Source: Litchfieldella xinjiangensis (GTDB lineage: Bacteria; Pseudomonadota; Gammaproteobacteria; Pseudomonadales; Halomonadaceae). Taken from it: DNA of 64,000 nucleotides. Under the pieces are notes generated by a model. That model saw nothing but the letters and a program-made list of their open reading frames with translations. It made no database searches and was not told the DNA's origin. Each line of letters starts with the position of its first letter. The first letter of the stretch is position 1. A program made the position numbers and the translations under genes. The stretch spans positions 1 to 64,000 of the forward strand of contig NZ_JPZL01000003.1 in NCBI RefSeq assembly GCF_000759345.1, in the 5' to 3' direction. Below are positions 44,084 through 53,994 of the stretch, one piece after another.

Positions 44084-46027
44084 ATGCCGAGGGTAACGGA
44101 ACTCCCTGCCGATCATTGCCTGCTGGACCTGCTCGAGCGCTATCGCCGTGTGCTGCTCGTGGGCGTGCCTGGCAGCGGCAAGACAACGTTGGCGGCCCGC
44201 GCCGCAGCCTCACTGGCAAATGCTGGGCGCAGCAGTCATTGCTTGATGCTCGACCCCGGCTCCCCGGGGTTCGGTCCACCCGGTGCCGTAAGCCTCGGCG
44301 TGTGGCAAGGCGACCAGTGGCAGTTACAGCGTCTACACGGCTTATGCAGCCTGGATGCCGCACGCTTTCGCCTCCCCCTCGCCGAGGCTGCCCGCCGCCT
44401 GAGCCGGCGGGTCGCGAACGATCCGCTGCTGATAGATGCTCCCGGCGTCGTGCGTGGCGTCGCGGGGGCCGAGCTGCTTCCCGCCCTGGCCGAGGCCAGC
44501 GGCGCCGAGGCACTCGTCGTTGTCGTTCCCGATGGCGCGCCAATGCCGCTCGATGCGGAATGCCAAGCCACTGGACTGCCCCTGGTAAAGATCACTGCCG
44601 ATCCGGACGCGCATAGTACCAGCCGCCCAGCACGTGCCGACAAACGCACCCAGGCTTGGGATGCCCACCTAGGCGCTAGCGAATGCCAGGATTTCGACCT
44701 GGATACCATGCCGATCGTTGGCACGCCTCCCCCTCGCGATGTGCCTGACGCGTGGCGTGGCCGCCAGGTGGCCCTGCAGGGCGCCTCGGGAGAGACGCTG
44801 GCGCTGGGGGAAGTCCAGGCCTGCCACGCCGAACGGCTCCGGATACGCCTTCCAGCACGACAGCCTCAGGCAGACGTATCCAGCCTGCTGATTCGCGATG
44901 CGCAGAGAGATTCCGACGGGCGACTCGTGACCGCTCGCCCCCCTGAGCGGCCCCAGCCCGTGGCCGACATCCTCTCGCTCGAGGAATCCCCCAGTGCGGG
45001 GTCCGATGGGCCGCGTCCGTCGGTGCGCCTGGGTCTGGCCACTGCCTCGCTGATCAATGGCGTTTATGGCGACCCCGCCCTTCACTTGCGCCTTCGCCAT
45101 CAGCGCCGCAGCCTGTTTTTCGATCTTGGCGACATCGGCCGACACTCGTCGCGCCTGGCTCACCAAGTCAGCGATGTCTTCATCAGCCATGCCCATTTCG
45201 ATCATATCGCCGGGTTCATGTGGCTGCTGCGTTCAAGCATCGGCGTTCCCACGCCCTGTCGCCTGGTTGGCCCGCCAGGACTGGCGTCGCATATCGCCGG
45301 CCTGGTGCGCGGCATCCTATGGGATCGCGTGGGCGACAAGGCGCCTCGCTTCGAGGTCAGCGAGCTACATGGCGAGCGACTGGAGCGCTATATCGTCGAA
45401 GCCGGCCATGCCACACCCGAGCGATTGGCGTCACGCCCCGCCAATGGTGGTGTCGTCCATGAGGAGGCAAGCTTTCGGGTGCGGGCGACCACGCTCGATC
45501 ATGGCACGCCGGTACTGGCCTTCGCCTTCGAGCCGAGCACGCAACTCAAGGTACGCAAGGAGCGCCTCGACGAACGCGCCTTGACGCCCGGGCCCTGGCT
45601 GGGGGTGCTCAAGCGCAAGGTGCAGGAAGGGGCCCTTCATGCAGAAATCACGTTGCCGGATGGCCGGCTTCAGCGTGTGGGCGAGCTGTGTAACGACCTG
45701 CTGATGAGCGAGCCCGGCCAGCGCCTTGCCTATGCCACCGACTTCGCGGACACTCCCGGAAATCGCCAACGCGTTCTCGACTTGGCCCGGGGAGCCCATG
45801 TGCTGTTCTGCGAAGCCTCGTTCCGAGAGGAGCAATCTGAGCAAGCCAAACGTACCGGTCACCTGACTGCCAGCGCCTGCGGCTCGATTGCCGACGAGGC
45901 GCAGGTCGGCCAACTGATCCCCTTTCACTTCTCGCGCCGCTACGGCGAGGATTTACGGGCCCTATATACCGAGATACGTGGGGCTTTCGACCGGGTCTGG
46001 ACCCCGCAGGGCCTCGATATCGATTGA
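44084..46027 (+). CDS. Clp1-like polynucleotide kinase fused to RNase Z-like domain
   Basis: 647 residues in two parts. N-terminal P-loop domain: Walker A GVPGSGKTT (27-35), then LDPGSPGFGPPGAVSLG (from 56), which resembles the D-x-G-Q/PPG loop of Clp1/Grc3/NOL9 polynucleotide 5'-kinases, followed by a beta domain with WRGRQVAL and LALGEV (about 220-290). C-terminal metallo-beta-lactamase domain (about 320-647): HAHFDH (369-374), TDFAD, TGHLTASA (His 593) and PFHFSRRY (His 615), the set seen in tRNase Z. A combined RNA 5'-phosphorylating and 3'-trimming or repair enzyme is inferred; the kinase assignment is the weaker half. GGAG lies upstream of the ATG. Confidence 0.7.
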   Translation: MPRVTELPADHCLLDLLERYRRVLLVGVPGSGKTTLAARAAASLANAGRSSHCLMLDPGSPGFGPPGAVSLGVWQGDQWQLQRLHGLCSLDAARFRLPLAEAARRLSRRVANDPLLIDAPGVVRGVAGAELLPALAEASGAEALVVVVPDGAPMPLDAECQATGLPLVKITADPDAHSTSRPARADKRTQAWDAHLGASECQDFDLDTMPIVGTPPPRDVPDAWRGRQVALQGASGETLALGEVQACHAERLRIRLPARQPQADVSSLLIRDAQRDSDGRLVTARPPERPQPVADILSLEESPSAGSDGPRPSVRLGLATASLINGVYGDPALHLRLRHQRRSLFFDLGDIGRHSSRLAHQVSDVFISHAHFDHIAGFMWLLRSSIGVPTPCRLVGPPGLASHIAGLVRGILWDRVGDKAPRFEVSELHGERLERYIVEAGHATPERLASRPANGGVVHEEASFRVRATTLDHGTPVLAFAFEPSTQLKVRKERLDERALTPGPWLGVLKRKVQEGALHAEITLPDGRLQRVGELCNDLLMSEPGQRLAYATDFADTPGNRQRVLDLARGAHVLFCEASFREEQSEQAKRTGHLTASACGSIADEAQVGQLIPFHFSRRYGEDLRALYTEIRGAFDRVWTPQGLDID

Positions 46028-46069
46028 GGCGATAGCCGTCGCGGAGGTAGCGATTCTCGCTGATCGGTA

Positions 46070-46990
46070 TCAGGCCGCGACGCGTTCGTTGCGTAACAAC
46101 ACGCCGATGGCGACCATCACCAGTAGGCTACCGGGCAGCCATGCCCAGCCAATACGCTCAGGCGCTCCAACGAACAGCAGCAGCATCGAGACAAACGGCA
46201 CCAGATAGTTGTAGGCGGTAACGGTGCCCGGGGTCAGTACAGCCGTGGCACGTTGTTGCAGCCAGAAGGTGAGCGCACTGGAACAGAGCCCAAGATAGAG
46301 CAATAAAACGGCATCACTGAAGGTCATCTCGGCCAGGCGTTGCCACGGCTCGAGCAGCACGCCTGCCAGGCCAATCAGTACCGCCCCGCATCCCAGGCTC
46401 CAGAAGGTGCGCACGGCAGCGGAAGCCGACAGCCATTGCCGGTTCAGCCCCCACTTGGTGAGTACCGGATAGAGCGCCGCGGAGATACAGCCAAGAAAGA
46501 AAACGGCTTCACCGATCCCGAAGCGCCACTGGCCCTGCTGCCCCCGGGCTTCGGCCCAGGCCAGCGCCAGGGCCCCCGTCGCGCCCAACCCGAGCGCGGC
46601 GATCAACCGCCAGGCGGGGCGCTCGACACCCACGGCCCAGCCCAGCATGAAAGCAAGCAGCGGCACACTGACGAACAGGGTCGACATCGATACCGCCGTG
46701 GTGCGGTGCGCCGACCAGAACATGGCGCCGAAGAAACCGGCAAGGCAGAGCCCCATCAGCGCATACAGGCCCAGCGCATGGATGCTGGGTCGCCAGCCTT
46801 GTGTGTGCCGCGCAAGCCCCCAGAGGGCCAGACTGGCGATCAGGAAGCGTATCGACGTCAGCAACAGCGGCGGCAGGGTTTCACCAATCAGTCCCACCGC
46901 GGGGAAGGATAGCCCCACCAGGGCCGCCCACAGCCCAAGCCCAAGATGGGCCCGGGCCGCAGGCGAAGCAGGGGCGGAAGGCAGGCTCAA
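46070..46990 (-). CDS. EamA/DMT family transporter
   Basis: 306-residue drug/metabolite-type exporter with ten predicted membrane helices arranged as two EamA repeats (about 10-140 and 155-295). The substrate is unknown; relatives export amino acids or metabolites. Its start overlaps the DUF2218 stop by 4 bases, so the two are coupled. The 3' end faces the Clp1/RNase Z-like gene, 42 bases apart. Confidence 0.85.
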   Translation of the reverse strand: MSLPSAPASPAARAHLGLGLWAALVGLSFPAVGLIGETLPPLLLTSIRFLIASLALWGLARHTQGWRPSIHALGLYALMGLCLAGFFGAMFWSAHRTTAVSMSTLFVSVPLLAFMLGWAVGVERPAWRLIAALGLGATGALALAWAEARGQQGQWRFGIGEAVFFLGCISAALYPVLTKWGLNRQWLSASAAVRTFWSLGCGAVLIGLAGVLLEPWQRLAEMTFSDAVLLLYLGLCSSALTFWLQQRATAVLTPGTVTAYNYLVPFVSMLLLFVGAPERIGWAWLPGSLLVMVAIGVLLRNERVAA

Positions 46991-47268
46991 TTCTGCCAGA
47001 CGATATCCAGGTCTTCATTGGCGGCCATGCGTTCGAGATGGCCATCGACCACGTGCTCGAGGCGGTCGAGGCTTCGGTCATCGAGCGCTTCCACGGCAAT
47101 GTACAACTTGTCCCCCTCGGCCTGCATCAGGCAGGTGCCCTCATCGAAGTTGACCCTGGCATGGTCCTCGTTCTGTTCGACCTCCAGCTTGTGCGACCAG
47201 TGCTTGCAGAGGCGATTGATCAATCGCTCGCCCGACGCAGTGACGATCTCAGCGTGGGAAATGGGCAT
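46987..47268 (-). CDS. DUF2218 family small protein
   Basis: 93-residue acidic cytoplasmic protein with the DUF2218 pattern: ATASGERLINRLCKHWSHKLEV at the start, then a beta-rich core with HARVNFDEGTCLM and a C-terminal helix LDRLEHVVDGHLERMA. The family often lies beside siderophore or iron-uptake genes; an iron-type ABC transporter is 1.6 kb away. Function unknown. Upstream gene of the pair with the EamA transporter. Confidence 0.8.
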   Translation of the reverse strand: MPISHAEIVTASGERLINRLCKHWSHKLEVEQNEDHARVNFDEGTCLMQAEGDKLYIAVEALDDRSLDRLEHVVDGHLERMAANEDLDIVWQN

Positions 47269-47346
47269 GCACGTTCTCCATGTCTAAAGGGTCATTTATA
47301 AGCCTATGACTGATGCTCCCAATGCGCCACCCCGACAAGCCCAGCG

Positions 47347-48594
47347 TCAGCGCGAAAACCGTTCGGCGCGAAACGGCGTGGGGTCTATGCAGGTCGGCTC
47401 GCCCGTCATCATTTCACCCAGCAGACGCCCCGTGACCGGACCCAGCGTGAACCCCTGATGGCCGTGACCGAAGGCGAACCACAGCCCAGAGTGACGAGGA
47501 GCCGGGCCTATTACCGGCTTCATGTCCGGCATGCAGGGGCGGTTGCCTGACCAGGGTTCGGGATCACGTCGCTCACCCAGCGGAAACAGCTTGCGCGCGG
47601 CCTTTTCTGCCGCATCGAGCTGGCCGTGCTGCGCCCGGCCCTCCAGTGTGGTCAGCTCTGCTCCGGTCGTGAGTCGCACCCCGGCCCGCATCGGCGCCAG
47701 CAGATAGCCAGTCTCGAAGTCCATGAACCAATGGTTCAGCCGGGCATCGCCGGCCGGCGCGTAGTGCATGTGGTAACCGCGCTTGGGGAACATCGGCAGG
47801 TGATAACCCAACTCGCGAAGCCAGCGCATCGACCACGGCCCTGCCGCCAGCACCAGTTCTTCCGCCTCGAGCGTTCCACTGGATGTGGTCAATCGCCAGC
47901 CCGTCGTCGTTGGCTCGAGATGCTCGACATCGGCCCGCTCGCATTGACCGCCTTCCGCTTCGAAGGCCTGGGCATAGGCCTGCACCAGACCACCGGGATC
48001 GACGACCGTCCAGGCATTGGTCCAATGGATCGCCCCGATGACGGCATCGCCAAGATAGGGCTCCATGGCCTGGAGGGCAGACCGGTCGAGCGTTTCGAAG
48101 GTCACCCCGAAGCGGGTTTCATTGTCACGGGCAACCGCCTGCTGCTCGTCGAAGACACGCTGGCTGCGAAAGCCTTCCAACCACCCCTCGCGCCGAATCA
48201 ATGCCTCTGCGTCCGCCGCGTCTACCATGACCTGATGCTCGTCGGTACTGCGCATGATCAGCGAGGCATACTCAGGGACGATATCGGCATAGCGAAGGGG
48301 TGCCGAATGTCGCCAGTACTGGAACAACGGCCCCGCAGCGGCCAGCATGCCCCTGGGGCGGTAGCGAATATCGATGCGCCGGTTGGGTAGCACCCGGGCC
48401 AGGGTACCGACATCGCGAGGGAAAGGATGAGGCTGCACCGCTTCACGCTGAATGATGCCGGCATTGCCGAATGACGTTTCGCGCCCCGGCGGCTGGCGAT
48501 CCACCAACGTGACTGCGCGTCCTCGCCTGGCCAGGTGGTAGGCCACCGAGGTACCGACCATGCCGGCGCCGAGAACGAGAGTAGTGCGTGCCAT
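47347..48594 (-). CDS. FAD-dependent amino acid oxidase/dehydrogenase (DadA-like)
   Basis: 415-residue DAO-family flavoprotein with the N-terminal dinucleotide motif VLGAGMVGTSVAYHLARRG, a SFGNAGII segment as in DadA, and the C-terminal PVIGPAPRHSGLWFAFGHGHQGFTLGP. The substrate is probably an amine or D-amino acid. It lacks a signal peptide. No clear metabolic partner nearby; divergent from the ABC transporter binding-protein gene. Confidence 0.85.
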   Translation of the reverse strand: MARTTLVLGAGMVGTSVAYHLARRGRAVTLVDRQPPGRETSFGNAGIIQREAVQPHPFPRDVGTLARVLPNRRIDIRYRPRGMLAAAGPLFQYWRHSAPLRYADIVPEYASLIMRSTDEHQVMVDAADAEALIRREGWLEGFRSQRVFDEQQAVARDNETRFGVTFETLDRSALQAMEPYLGDAVIGAIHWTNAWTVVDPGGLVQAYAQAFEAEGGQCERADVEHLEPTTTGWRLTTSSGTLEAEELVLAAGPWSMRWLRELGYHLPMFPKRGYHMHYAPAGDARLNHWFMDFETGYLLAPMRAGVRLTTGAELTTLEGRAQHGQLDAAEKAARKLFPLGERRDPEPWSGNRPCMPDMKPVIGPAPRHSGLWFAFGHGHQGFTLGPVTGRLLGEMMTGEPTCIDPTPFRAERFSR

Positions 48595-48834
48595 GGAAGA
48601 CCTGCATGCGTGACGAGTGTTCTAGCATCTTAGTCCCCTCAGCTCGTGACATGCACGCCCGGTCGCAGTGGCGCCCTGCCAATCCTTACCGGATCTATCT
48701 CGACGAAAGTCACGGATTCACCCATACTGGCCGTCTGTTGCGAATGCGTATAAGACTCAGGTAAGCAAGCTAACGTAACGAGCACGAAACGAGCGGGATC
48801 GACGCTAACGGTCAACGGGAAACGACAGCCAGCC

Positions 48835-49965
48835 ATGCACCCATCTCTTCCAGTCAAAGCCATTATCGGCGTGGCGCTCACGATGACGCTCGTAGCCGCC
48901 CACGCCGAAGAGACCACCATCACCGATATCGCCGGTCGCCAGGTCACCGTGAACACGCCGGTGGAGCGCATCATTCTCGGTGAGGGGCGTCAGGTCTATC
49001 TCCTGGGCGTGCTGCAGCCCGACGACCCGTTCGCTAACGTGGTGGGATGGCGCGAGGACTTTTCGCAGGCCGACCCTGACAGTTTCACGCGCTACGCCGA
49101 GACGTTCCCCCACCTGCTGAACCTGCCGACCTTCGGCGGGTTCAAGGATGGCACATTCGACGTGGAGCAGGCCGCTGCGCTCGAGCCCGACGTTATCCTG
49201 ATGAATCTGGAAGCCCAGGCAGCCACCGAAGATGCGGCTTATGACGACAAGCTGGGCGAACTCGGCATTCCCATCGTCTACGTCGACTTCCGGGAAGATC
49301 CGCTCAACCACACCACCGATTCCATGCGGATCATGGGCGAGCTGCTGGGCAAAGAAGCTGCCGCCGAGGAATTCATCGCATTTTCCCAGGCGCAGCTGGC
49401 TCGCGTGACGGAGGTGATCGAAGCGGAGAATCCCGAACGCCCCAGTGTCTTCGTGGACCGTGCCGGCGGGTACTCCGAGGATTGCTGCATGAGCTTCGGG
49501 CCCGGCAATTTCGGCGAGTATGTCGAGCTGGCAGGCGGCACCAATATTGCCAAGGACATCATTCCCAATACCTTCGGCACATTGAATCCGGAACAGATCA
49601 TTGCCGCCAATCCCGACCACGTGGTGGTGACAGGCGGCAACTGGGACGCCTACGTGCCCGGCGGAGCCTGGGTTGGCGTGGGGCCCGGCGCCGATATGGA
49701 CGCCGCCCGCCAGAAGCTCGAGGGGCTCACGGAACGGACCGCCATGACCGGCATCTCGGCGGTCGAGAACGACAATTTCCATGCCATTTGGCATCAGTTC
49801 TACAACAGCCCGTATTACTTCGTGGCTGTTCAGAAAATGGCCAAGTGGTTCCACCCGGAGTTATTCGCCGATCTTGACCCCGAAGCGACAATGACCGAGC
49901 TGCACGAGCGTTTCCTGCCCGTGGATTACGAACCCGGCTACTGGATCTCGCTCGATGAGGAGTGA
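48835..49965 (+). CDS. Iron-type ABC transporter substrate-binding protein
   Basis: Periplasmic class III binding protein of the FepB/BtuF/FhuD family, 376 residues, with a signal peptide (hydrophobic AIIGVALTMTLVAA, cut near AHA-EE). The mature part begins with the typical TITDIAGRQVTVNTPVERII, then a long acidic stretch fitting a salt-exposed periplasm. SFGPGNFGEYVELAGGTNIA is the second-lobe motif. The likely ligand is an iron complex; cobalamin cannot be excluded. I found no clear Fur box in the 240 bases upstream. Its stop overlaps the permease start by 11 bases. Confidence 0.88.
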   Translation: MHPSLPVKAIIGVALTMTLVAAHAEETTITDIAGRQVTVNTPVERIILGEGRQVYLLGVLQPDDPFANVVGWREDFSQADPDSFTRYAETFPHLLNLPTFGGFKDGTFDVEQAAALEPDVILMNLEAQAATEDAAYDDKLGELGIPIVYVDFREDPLNHTTDSMRIMGELLGKEAAAEEFIAFSQAQLARVTEVIEAENPERPSVFVDRAGGYSEDCCMSFGPGNFGEYVELAGGTNIAKDIIPNTFGTLNPEQIIAANPDHVVVTGGNWDAYVPGGAWVGVGPGADMDAARQKLEGLTERTAMTGISAVENDNFHAIWHQFYNSPYYFVAVQKMAKWFHPELFADLDPEATMTELHERFLPVDYEPGYWISLDEE

Positions 49966-51022
49966 GGCGGCTCCCCAGTCTCTGGCACTAGGGCGCGATC
50001 ACTATCGCGCCCTGGTATTGCGTCGCCAGTTGATTCTCGTCGCCCTGGTGCTTGCGCTACTGCTGAGCCTGTGTATCGATCTTGCACTCGGCCCGGCCCG
50101 TTTCAGTCTGGGCGAAGTCGTTGCTGCGATCCTTAATCCGGACGCCGTGAGCCAGCAGGCGCGTGTCATCGTCTGGGAGATCCGCATGCCCGTGGCATTG
50201 ATGGCCATGGTCGTCGGCGCCAGCCTGTCCATTGCCGGCGCCGAGATGCAGACCATTCTCAGCAACCCCCTGGCCAGCCCCTTCACCCTAGGCATCTCTG
50301 CCGGGGCAAGCTTCGGTGCAGCCTTGGCCCTGGCGTTCGGGGTTGCCATCGTTCCCTCGGCGATCGATTACATCGTTCCCATCAACGCCTTCATCATGGC
50401 CATGCTGACCGCCTTCTTCATCCACGCCCTGAGCCTGAAGCGCGGCGTGACGGTGGAGACGATCGTTCTGCTCGGGATTGCCATGGTGTTCATCTTCAAT
50501 TCCCTGATGGCATTGATCCAGTTCTTCGCCAGTCAGCAGGCCGTAGCCGCGGTGGTGTTCTGGACCATGGGTAGCCTGACCAAGGCCACCTGGCCCAAGC
50601 TGTGGATCTCGCTGGCTGTATTGGCGATGGTCGTGCCGCTGCTGGCCCGTCACGGCTGGGCGCTCACCGCCATGCGCCTGGGCGACAGCAAGGCCGAAAG
50701 CATGGGCGTCAACCCGCGGCGGCTGCGCCTGGAGGTCCTGGTGCTGGTCTCGTTGCTGGCCGCCATTGCGGTGGCTTTCGTCGGCACCATCGGCTTCATC
50801 GGCCTGGTCGGCCCGCACATCGCCCGGCTCCTGCTGGGTGAGGATCAGCGCTTCTTCCTGCCGGGCTCGGCGCTTTGCGGTGCCTTGATTCTGTCCATTG
50901 GCTCGGTATTGTCGAAGGTCATCCTGCCGGGAACCATCATCCCCATTGGCATCATCACTTCCCTGGTCGGTATTCCCTTCTTCCTGTTTCTCGTGCTCAA
51001 CCACAAGAAGGCCTCATGGTAA
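49955..51022 (+). CDS. FecCD-family ABC transporter permease
   Basis: 355-residue inner-membrane permease of the iron-siderophore/cobalamin type with about ten helices. It has the conserved NPLASPFTLGISAGASFGAALA after helix 2 and the coupling region GFIGLVGPHIARLLLGEDQRFFLP. It overlaps the binding-protein gene by 11 bases and the ATPase gene by 7, so the three form one operon. Confidence 0.92.
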   Translation: MRSEAAPQSLALGRDHYRALVLRRQLILVALVLALLLSLCIDLALGPARFSLGEVVAAILNPDAVSQQARVIVWEIRMPVALMAMVVGASLSIAGAEMQTILSNPLASPFTLGISAGASFGAALALAFGVAIVPSAIDYIVPINAFIMAMLTAFFIHALSLKRGVTVETIVLLGIAMVFIFNSLMALIQFFASQQAVAAVVFWTMGSLTKATWPKLWISLAVLAMVVPLLARHGWALTAMRLGDSKAESMGVNPRRLRLEVLVLVSLLAAIAVAFVGTIGFIGLVGPHIARLLLGEDQRFFLPGSALCGALILSIGSVLSKVILPGTIIPIGIITSLVGIPFFLFLVLNHKKASW

Positions 51023-51765
51023 CGCTACAGCTCGATCGCCTTTCGGCCGGCTACGGTCGGCGTCAAATCCTGACGGAGGTTTCCACGCCCCGCTTTGAAG
51101 GCGGCCAGGTCGTGGCGCTGCTTGGCCCCAATGCCGCGGGGAAATCCACCCTGTTCCGGCGCATTTTCGGCCTGCTCAAGGGCGGGGGCGAAGCCCGGAT
51201 CGATGGCGCCACCACGGCGCGCCCCGTGGCGTACATGCCACAGGATACGGGTGTGAACGCGATCCTGACGGTCTATGAGTCAGTGCTTCTGGCGCGCATG
51301 CAGGGGCGTCGCCTGAACGTCCAGCCCGAGGATCTCGCCGAGGTGGAGCAGGCCCTGGACGAGCTCGGCATCGCCAGTTTGAGCGAGCGTGACATCGGTG
51401 ATCTCAGCGGGGGGCAGCGGCAGCTATTGAGTGCTGCCCAGGCGCTGGTTCAGCGACCCGAAATTCTTCTGCTCGACGAGCCCACCTCGGCCCTCGACCT
51501 CAATCGACAGATCAGCTTGCTATCGATCCTGCGCCGGCTCGCCCGGGAGCGTGAGATGTTGATCATGATTGCCCTGCACGATCTCGGCCATGCGCTGCGC
51601 TTCACCGACAAGGCGATGGTGCTCGAGAACGGGCGCCTGATTGCCTGCGGCCCCACAGCCGAGGTGGTAACGCCTGAGCTGGTGCGAGACGTGTATCGCG
51701 TGACCGCCCGAATCGAGCCCTGCTCTCAGGGCCAACCACAGCTTATTGTCGAAGCGGCCGTTTGA
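51016..51765 (+). CDS. Iron-type ABC transporter ATP-binding protein
   Basis: 249-residue ATPase with Walker A GPNAAGKST, signature DLSGGQRQLLSAAQAL, Walker B ILLLDEPTSALD and the switch His in IALHDLGHALR. Third gene of the operon. The start at 51016 overlaps the permease stop. Its 3' end overlaps the convergent EamA gene by 23 bases. Confidence 0.93.
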   Translation: MVTLQLDRLSAGYGRRQILTEVSTPRFEGGQVVALLGPNAAGKSTLFRRIFGLLKGGGEARIDGATTARPVAYMPQDTGVNAILTVYESVLLARMQGRRLNVQPEDLAEVEQALDELGIASLSERDIGDLSGGQRQLLSAAQALVQRPEILLLDEPTSALDLNRQISLLSILRRLAREREMLIMIALHDLGHALRFTDKAMVLENGRLIACGPTAEVVTPELVRDVYRVTARIEPCSQGQPQLIVEAAV

Positions 51766-52660
51766 AGCTTCGGCCCTCGAACGCCGCCAACACCGCCCCG
51801 CCCAGCACCAGCGGCAGGGCCAGCAAAAAGCCACTCGACAGCGCTACACCGAAGATCAACAGGTCGGCCAGCACCGGCCAGATCAGGGCGACGTACTCGA
51901 AGGGTGCCAGGCGCGAGGCTTCCGCATAGCGCAGCGCCAGGGTCATGGCGATATGCGCCGAGCCCCCGAACAACCCTGACAGTATCAATAGCCCCAACTC
52001 GGTGCCGGTCAGTGACGCCCACCCCAACGGTGCCGTGGCCAACCCGGCCAGGGTCGTGACCAGTACGAAATAAAACGCGATGGCGCCCGGGGTCTCCGTC
52101 CGTGAAATGCGGCGCACCGTCAGCAGTGCCGCGGCGGACAGCAGCGCCGCCAACAGGCCGAGGACATAGCCGGGCAGGCGCCCACCGGCAGCCCCCGCCT
52201 CAAGTCCCGGCACGATGAGAACGCCCACACCGCCGAGTGCCAGCGCCAACGCGGCGCCCCGGCAAAGCGAAAAGCGTTCGCCAAGCAGGAGTACCCCACC
52301 CAAAGCCATGAGCACCGGGGTCAGCTGTGCCAAGAGCGTTGCCTCCGCCACCGGCAGATACGCAAGAGCGGCAAACGAGGCGAACATGGCCGCCGCGCCG
52401 AGTCCGGAGCGCATCAAATGACCTGCGGGCCGCCGGGTAGCCAACCCCCGCGGGAATTCCCCACGTAGCGCCAGAAACACCACGATAGGCAGCAGCGCGA
52501 AGGCCGAACGGAAGAAGACAGTCTGCCCCACCGGTGCCACGGTACTTACCGCCTTGATGCAGACCATCATGCCGGTAAAAAGCACACCGGAGAGAAGCCT
52601 GAGCAGGATGCCTGTCATCGGCCTGGCTACTTCATGTTGCATCACGCTGACCTGCTCCAA
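51743..52660 (-). CDS. EamA/DMT family transporter
   Basis: 305-residue ten-helix transporter with two EamA repeats (about 10-145 and 160-295), AYLPVAEATLLAQLTPVLMALGG being the typical end of the first repeat. Substrate unknown. It is not a close copy of the transporter at 46.0-47.0 kb. Lies downstream of dnaJ but after a strong terminator, so it probably has its own promoter. Confidence 0.85.
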   Translation of the reverse strand: MEQVSVMQHEVARPMTGILLRLLSGVLFTGMMVCIKAVSTVAPVGQTVFFRSAFALLPIVVFLALRGEFPRGLATRRPAGHLMRSGLGAAAMFASFAALAYLPVAEATLLAQLTPVLMALGGVLLLGERFSLCRGAALALALGGVGVLIVPGLEAGAAGGRLPGYVLGLLAALLSAAALLTVRRISRTETPGAIAFYFVLVTTLAGLATAPLGWASLTGTELGLLILSGLFGGSAHIAMTLALRYAEASRLAPFEYVALIWPVLADLLIFGVALSSGFLLALPLVLGGAVLAAFEGRSFKRPLRQ

Positions 52661-52704
52661 TCGTTTCAGGAAGGAGGGAATTAGACCCTACCTTCGCCGC
52701 ATTA

Positions 52705-52736
52705 AAAAACCCCGGGATCTGACACCCGGGGTTTTG
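52705..52736 (-). terminator. Terminator after dnaJ
   Basis: An 11-bp stem (52706-52716 with 52725-52735), an 8-base loop, and six Ts when read leftward, 20 bases beyond the dnaJ stop. Confidence 0.85.
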
Positions 52737-52755
52737 TCAACGGCAGCCCAAGCGA

Positions 52756-53919
<1,164 letters not shown>

Positions 53920-53994
53920 CTATCGGCGCTACGCAAACGCCAACGCGGGAGTCATCGGCCCCCGCGCTGGCGTGCTTAGTAGCGACTGACGTGG

